A DNA stretch of 64,000 nucleotides, taken from the NCBI GenBank assembly GCA_019914945.1, contig CM034104.1, positions 5,086,501 through 5,150,500 on the forward strand. The letters run 5' to 3'. Below are positions 59,516 through 64,000 of the stretch, in pieces. Origin of the DNA: Typha latifolia (lineage: Eukaryota > Streptophyta > Magnoliopsida > Poales > Typhaceae). Every line of letters begins with the position of its first letter. Position 1 is the first letter of the stretch. A program made the translations under genes and the position numbers. Below the pieces are notes generated by a model, which worked only from the letters and a program-made list of their open reading frames with translations, was not told the origin of the DNA and did not search any database.

Positions 59516-60663
59516 TGAAAAAACTTAAACACACGTATGTATCTAAATCCTTGACAATGATATCACCTCTTTGCTTAAATAAAAGCAGAATAAATATTAA
59601 AAAATAAAAGCAAAGATGAACACCAAGATTTTTACGTGGAAAAATTCAAATGGGAAAAAAACTATGGATCCAAACTCGAATCAAAACCAATCACTAAAAT
59701 AGTAGCAGTTACAAAACTGACTCACAAAATAAGCCATCGATCCCCATGCCTTCATTTCTCTCAGTCTTGCTCGATAGAACCCACGATTCACCGCTTCTTA
59801 TGATTGATCTCCGACCTTAGTAGCCCTTGAGAATGATCCTTTGTCTAGATGACCCTTAAGACAAAAGCTTGATGCGATGTAGAAGAGACGGACCTTGTTG
59901 GTAGAAGAAACGATGTAGCCTTAATAACTCTCTTTCAATTGCCTTCACCAACCTCCCTATAGTTAGGGCATCACAATGCTTATATATGTAATCAAGATAG
60001 AGTCAAGTCCAAGTCATATCAAAACTCACGTAAGTCCAAAATTTGCATATTACGCAGGTGCATTCAAACACAGACCAAGTGCGTTCGAACGGGTTGATTT
60101 GTTCTCAGGTGTGTTCAAACGAGCTCAAGTGCATCTAAACACGATGACTTGATTTTCTCTAGTTGAGTTCGAATGCACAAATACACTCCTTTGTATGTGT
60201 GAACGTGTTGTAAATGTATGCAGGGTGTGTTCGAATGACCATTGACTGCATTCGAATGGTAGAAAAATATTCTCTGTATTTGTGAACGCCTGTACATGCG
60301 TTTGAATGACTCGAGCATGTTATCTGTATATGCAAACGCCTGTGCGCGCATTCGAACTGCCTAAACATGTTCTTTGTATATGCGAACGCCTGTGCACGTG
60401 TTTGAATGGCCTGAACGCTATCTCTGTATGTGTGAACATCTATACACGTGTGCGAACGTGCCGAATGCGTTCTCTGTATGTGTGAACTCCTGAGAGCGCG
60501 TTCGAACGCAGTGCGAACGTAGAAACCTTTCTCTTTTGGTCTTAAAATTCTTCAATCTAATTACTTTCAAAACTTGTATAAATGCTCATGTACATGTCTA
60601 AAAACACTTGGAATGTTTAATACATAATTGCTAACACTAAAAACTAACACTAAAAACCTAACA
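59516..60663 (-). repeat. 5' LTR of E2 (1148 bp)
   Basis: It starts TGTTAGGTTTTT and ends TTTTTTCA on the minus strand. A small duplication (ACACTAAAAACTA) near 60635-60660 lengthens it compared with the 3' LTR. Confidence 0.92.
60056..60522 (-). repeat. TTCGAA array in the 5' LTR of E2
   Basis: It has the same 50-bp-type units as the 3' LTR, more degraded. Many CG dinucleotides have become TG or CA, the pattern expected from decay of methylated DNA. Confidence 0.88.
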
Positions 60664-60979
60664 CTACTAGATTTTGTGGTTGAGTCGCTGCAAGGTGGCG
60701 AACCTCCGAAATCACCAGATCTCAAAAAGGGAAACTAAAGATAGTCATTATTGAAGTTGAAGAAGAATATCTACTCAGCATCGCCACTACAGGAGGCTGT
60801 CTTAACGACGACTTAAAATCTATGACAAGGAGTGTTTACAATGGACGATTACACTTGTTAATTCTATTGACTGTACACAATGATCTTTCTAAAGTAGAAC
60901 ACCGTTTGGTTTCTTGCTAAATTGGAGGTATGTGTCAATAGGTTCCCTTTTTTACACACTATTTCATAATTATAGCCAA

Positions 60980-61500
60980 GTAGCTTAATTATCTATCGAT
61001 GTTATGCCATTGCATATATTCACTAACTCCAAAAGGATTTCAAAGTCTATTGATCAATGCTAATAAGGAAGCAATGACCAATGAGACAAGACTCCTCTTT
61101 ATGATAGCACAAAGAATTGCAAACATTTCCCGCTCATAAGTAGATAGTTGCTAAGATTAAGATAGAGCCTTACTAAGGTAGGCCAGAGGTCAACCATCTT
61201 GTATGTGAACAGGTCCAATGCCAACCTTGAAAGCATCACACTCAATAACGAATATATTTAGAAAATTGGCTAGAGTTAAAATGAAAGTAGAGGTCAGGGT
61301 TGCATTTCAACTTCTCAAATGCATCCCATTACTTGTCTGCCCATCTAAACATAATCTTCTTCTATAAGGATGTTAATGGGGCAGCAAAATTTCATATCAT
61401 TTGATGAACCAACAATAGTAGCCCATAAGGCAAAGGAAATATTGCCGTCTATTTGGATGCAATACACATAGACAGGAGTTTGGTACATATTAAACTTAGT
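60980..61500 (-). pseudogene. Decayed Ty3/gypsy RT-RNase H fragment
   Basis: Minus-strand pieces read W.DAFEKLKCNPDL, FVIECDAFKVGIGPV and LSNYLLMSGKCLQF. These are corrupted forms of the RT connection (QAFE.LK), the RNase H start (FVIETDAS..GIGAVL) and the (S)TYEKE region. Several frame changes and stops are present. Confidence 0.65.
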
Positions 61501-61573
61501 TGGGCCTCGAGTTGCTTGTGGATATTTGAAATTGGTGTGCACCAATACTGGTAGGTGATCTCGATGAGGCTGA

Positions 61574-61816
61574 TTTAACGAGACTTATGGGATAGACTTC
61601 TTGGAATTGTTGGAGCTGTGGAGTGATTTTGGAGTAAATGAAAGATCATGGAAAGGCATAGCTAGATGGTAGGATGATCTAGGGTTTAAAAATGATAGAT
61701 GTGAGAAAGAGTATCTTCGTGATAAAAAAAAGTCATTAAGAAGAGAGTACCGCAAAGCTAGAGAAGTACTTGCTACAGAAATTTCCAAAAGAAAAATGAT
61801 GGATCTAGAAACTTAG
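61574..61816 (+). pseudogene. Coding-like remnant of unknown family
   Basis: One frame reads DFLELLELWSDFGVNERSW, then one stop (near 61659), then KEYLRDKKKSLRREYRKARE and ends in KRKMMDLET. The charged helical character and the single stop suggest a decayed exon. I do not recognise the family. A short piece resembling its end occurs at about 45870, upstream of peroxidase copy 3. Confidence 0.35.
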
Positions 61817-62725
61817 GTATCAAACCCCGGTGCTCTTAAAGAAGCACTGCTATACTGTTAGTTGGCAAGAGCCCAAGAATATTTTATAATAGTAATACCG
61901 AAATTATCATCACTGTTTTCAACAAATTAGAATAATCCAACTGCAAGATTGACATCTACTTTTGATCACCTCTCTAATTTTGTTTGTAGAAACACGAAAT
62001 GTAAAAAAGCTGCATATTAGGTTAGGTTGCTCGTGTTAGTAGGAACTGTAACTTTGTGTACCAAGATATGCGGAACCTCTCTCTCCCTATATACTTTGGG
62101 TTGTATTTACACTTTTGAGATTGTATTCTCTTCCGAAGTGTAATAAGTTTAACTTGGTTAGCAACTTTTCTTTTAATTAAAAAGAAAATTTGGCTATCAA
62201 TATTCATATCTAGTCGTATAATTTGGATCAATATATTTGTACTTTGTTATTAGCATGTGCAGCCTACTCGTACTGGACTCATTTTGTTTGCTACGGGTAT
62301 CAAGAATCATTTAGTTAGCTAATTTAATTGAACAATATAGATATCTACCTGGAAGTCACCTACTTGAATAAAATTCAAGTTTGTAACTCACATAGAACGG
62401 TACAATATTTAATGTGCAGAACTACATTAGGAAAAAAACTAGTTAAATTGTTTAGAATCTCAATAAGTACTTACGTACAACCGACAAAAATTTGGATTAA
62501 GTATGAATTTGGATTAAATATTTGTCGGTTGTACCAAATCTTCTATTACATTAAATAGAAATTGTAAAAGCCCCTTCGAGCTCATTGGTGAGAAATAAAA
62601 GTCAAAATTCCAGCTTGTGCCACCCACGTTCTAGCTTTTACTTCTTCAACCTAATTTGCATAACAAAGAGAAGTCTCTATCGTATCTTTGCATGGTTTAC
62701 TTGCTCAAACCCATTCCTTCTCATC

Positions 62726-62733
62726 TATAAATA
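62726..62733 (+). promoter_or_regulatory. TATA box of peroxidase copy 4
   Basis: TATAAATA lies about 102 bases before the start codon. The surrounding 300 bases match the promoter of copy 3, and a TC run (62774-62798) lies in the leader. Confidence 0.8.
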
Positions 62734-62827
62734 GCTACCAGCATGAGCAGCGCTCTTCATCCCTTCTCACTGTTCTCTCTCTCTCTCTCTCTCTCTCTAA
62801 GATCTAGTATACATATATATAGTAAAG

Positions 62828-63899
62828 ATGAGCAGAGGTAGATGTCAGCTTCCCCTGTTGGCCTCATGCCTTCTGTTCGCAATGGCCTTCCAAGCCATGC
62901 TTCCCACTTCCTCTGCCTCCCTACAAGTTGGATTCTATGATTGCAAGTGCCCGAAGGCTGAGGAGATTGTCAGAAAGGTGGTGCACAAGGCTGTGGCCAA
63001 GACTCCTGGCATTGGTGCCGCCCTTATTAGGATGTTCTTCCACGATTGCTTTGTCAGAGTAATAAAATTATACATTACTAAATATATTTTTTTATAATTG
63101 AAATTTTCTTCTTTCTAGAACTCATATGTATATATGAATGAGAAAATAAATTTTGGACCAGGGCTGTGATGCTTCCGTACTCCTCGATCCAACACCAACC
63201 AACCCCAACACGGAGAAAACTTCCCCTCCAAACAACCCTAGCTTGCATGGCTTCGACGTGATTGATGAAGCCAAGGCTGCTCTTGAGCATCACTGCCCAG
63301 GCATCGTCTCTTGCGCGGACATCATCGCCTTTGCTGCTCGCGATGCCGCTAAATTCCTTGGTAGTATCAACTACACCATCCCCTCTGGGAGGCGCGACGG
63401 AAGAGTCTCCATCGCGGCCGAGGCACTCCAAAATCTGCCCCCTCCAAATTTCAACCTCAACCAGCTCATTGCCAACTTTGCATCCAAAGGATTATCTGTC
63501 AACGATGTTGTTACCCTCTCCGGAGCACACTCCATTGGTCAGTCTCACTGCACCTCCCTCTCGCTCCAGGATCCATTGATCGACTCATCCTTTATTGCAT
63601 TCTTGAGGGGAAAATGTCTATCGACTGCAAACCCTACTATTATTGTGGATCAAGATATTGTGACGCCAAATAAATTAGACAACCAGTATTACAAGAATGT
63701 AATGGCTCACAGAGTGCTATTCTCTTCTGACGAGGCTTTGTTGAGTAGCCCCCAGACGGCAGCCTTGGTGGATGAGTTTGCGAGGGACAAAGGAGCCTGG
63801 GAGGGGAAGTTTGGAGCTGCCATGGTGAAGATGGGAAACATAGGAGTGCTTACTGGAAACTATGGTGAGGTCAGAAAGACGTGCAGGGTTGTGAACTAG
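62828..63899 (+). CDS. Class III secretory peroxidase (copy 4)
   Basis: Exons are 62828-63058 and 63162-63899 with a 103-bp phase-0 intron; the product is 322 residues. A signal peptide ends near SSAS and the mature start is [12 protein letters not shown]. The distal site is [15 protein letters not shown] and the proximal site [14 protein letters not shown]. The SGRRDG substrate-loop and eight disulfide Cys are present, plus the extra Cys at DCKC shared with copy 3. A further Cys lies in the signal peptide. It is the tandem partner of copy 3, about 14 kb apart because E2 (with its nested LTR) lies between them. The gene appears intact. Secretion to the wall and phenolic oxidation with H2O2 are inferred from the family. 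Confidence 0.95.
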
Positions 63900-64000
63900 C
63901 TAGCTAGCTTGTTTTAGTATGACATGCCATGCATATGTGACGACTTGGCTCATGATGACTTGGTATTTGTTTTCCAATGTGTATTGTTTTACGTTGCACT

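Larger units (their letters stand above)
49892..60663 (-). mobile_element. Sirevirus-like Ty1/Copia element E2 with nested solo LTR
   Basis: The element is flanked by the perfect 5-bp target duplication CTACT (49887-49891 and 60664-60668). In minus-strand order it contains the 5' LTR (60663-59516), primer-binding site, frameshifted gag, a pol remnant (start of protease joined to the end of RNase H), a palindrome cluster (56280-56195), an extra ORF (55770-54982), polypurine tracts and the 3' LTR (50973-49892). A family D solo LTR interrupts the 3' untranslated part. It separates the two youngest peroxidase copies. It is older than E1, since its LTRs differ visibly and its genes are broken. Confidence 0.92.

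Overview
The window is plant nuclear DNA, most likely from a monocot. The evidence is an intronless GC-rich gene, plant-type exon/intron structures, class III peroxidases, a seed-type 1-Cys peroxiredoxin and heavy, nested LTR-retrotransposon content. The monocot call rests on GC-rich coding style only and is tentative.

Host genes are few. From the left they are: an intronless TolB/DPP6-N-like beta-propeller gene (6545-8521, +); a four-exon 1-Cys peroxiredoxin (10631-11554, +) whose promoter carries RY and ABRE motifs; and four secretory class III peroxidase genes (12112-13205 and 36006-37204 on -, 47559-48645 and 62828-63899 on +). All four peroxidases have one phase-0 intron at the same place (…FVR|GCDAS…). 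The last two are a tandem duplication, recognisable also in their promoters, now split by a 10.8-kb retrotransposon.

The rest is mostly transposable elements. 1-3250: a Ty3/gypsy gag-RT remnant and LTR (family B, minus strand), next to an integrase C-terminus. 3272-5268: an element flanked by inverted repeats of about 140 bp, with a TATA box and a primer-binding site inside. 19664-22019 and 29345-32987: two copies of a small LTR element (family A); the second has a family-B LTR inserted exactly at its primer-binding site. 23389-27803: a young, internally deleted Copia/Sirevirus-like element (E1) with target duplication AATAT. 49892-60663: a relative (E2) with target duplication CTACT. E2 carries an extra ORF in the env-like position and is itself split by a 3.26-kb solo LTR (family D, target duplication TTACT). 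Foldback MITEs, microsatellites and decayed LTR pieces fill the other gaps.

The most unusual signal is an array built on the perfect palindrome GCGTTCGAACGC with about 40 bp of related flanking sequence. It sits upstream of the TATA box in the LTRs of both the Ty3/gypsy-type family B and the Copia-type family E, which are otherwise unrelated. A further cluster lies inside E2, upstream of its extra ORF. This looks like a promoter/enhancer cassette shared between retrotransposon superfamilies.
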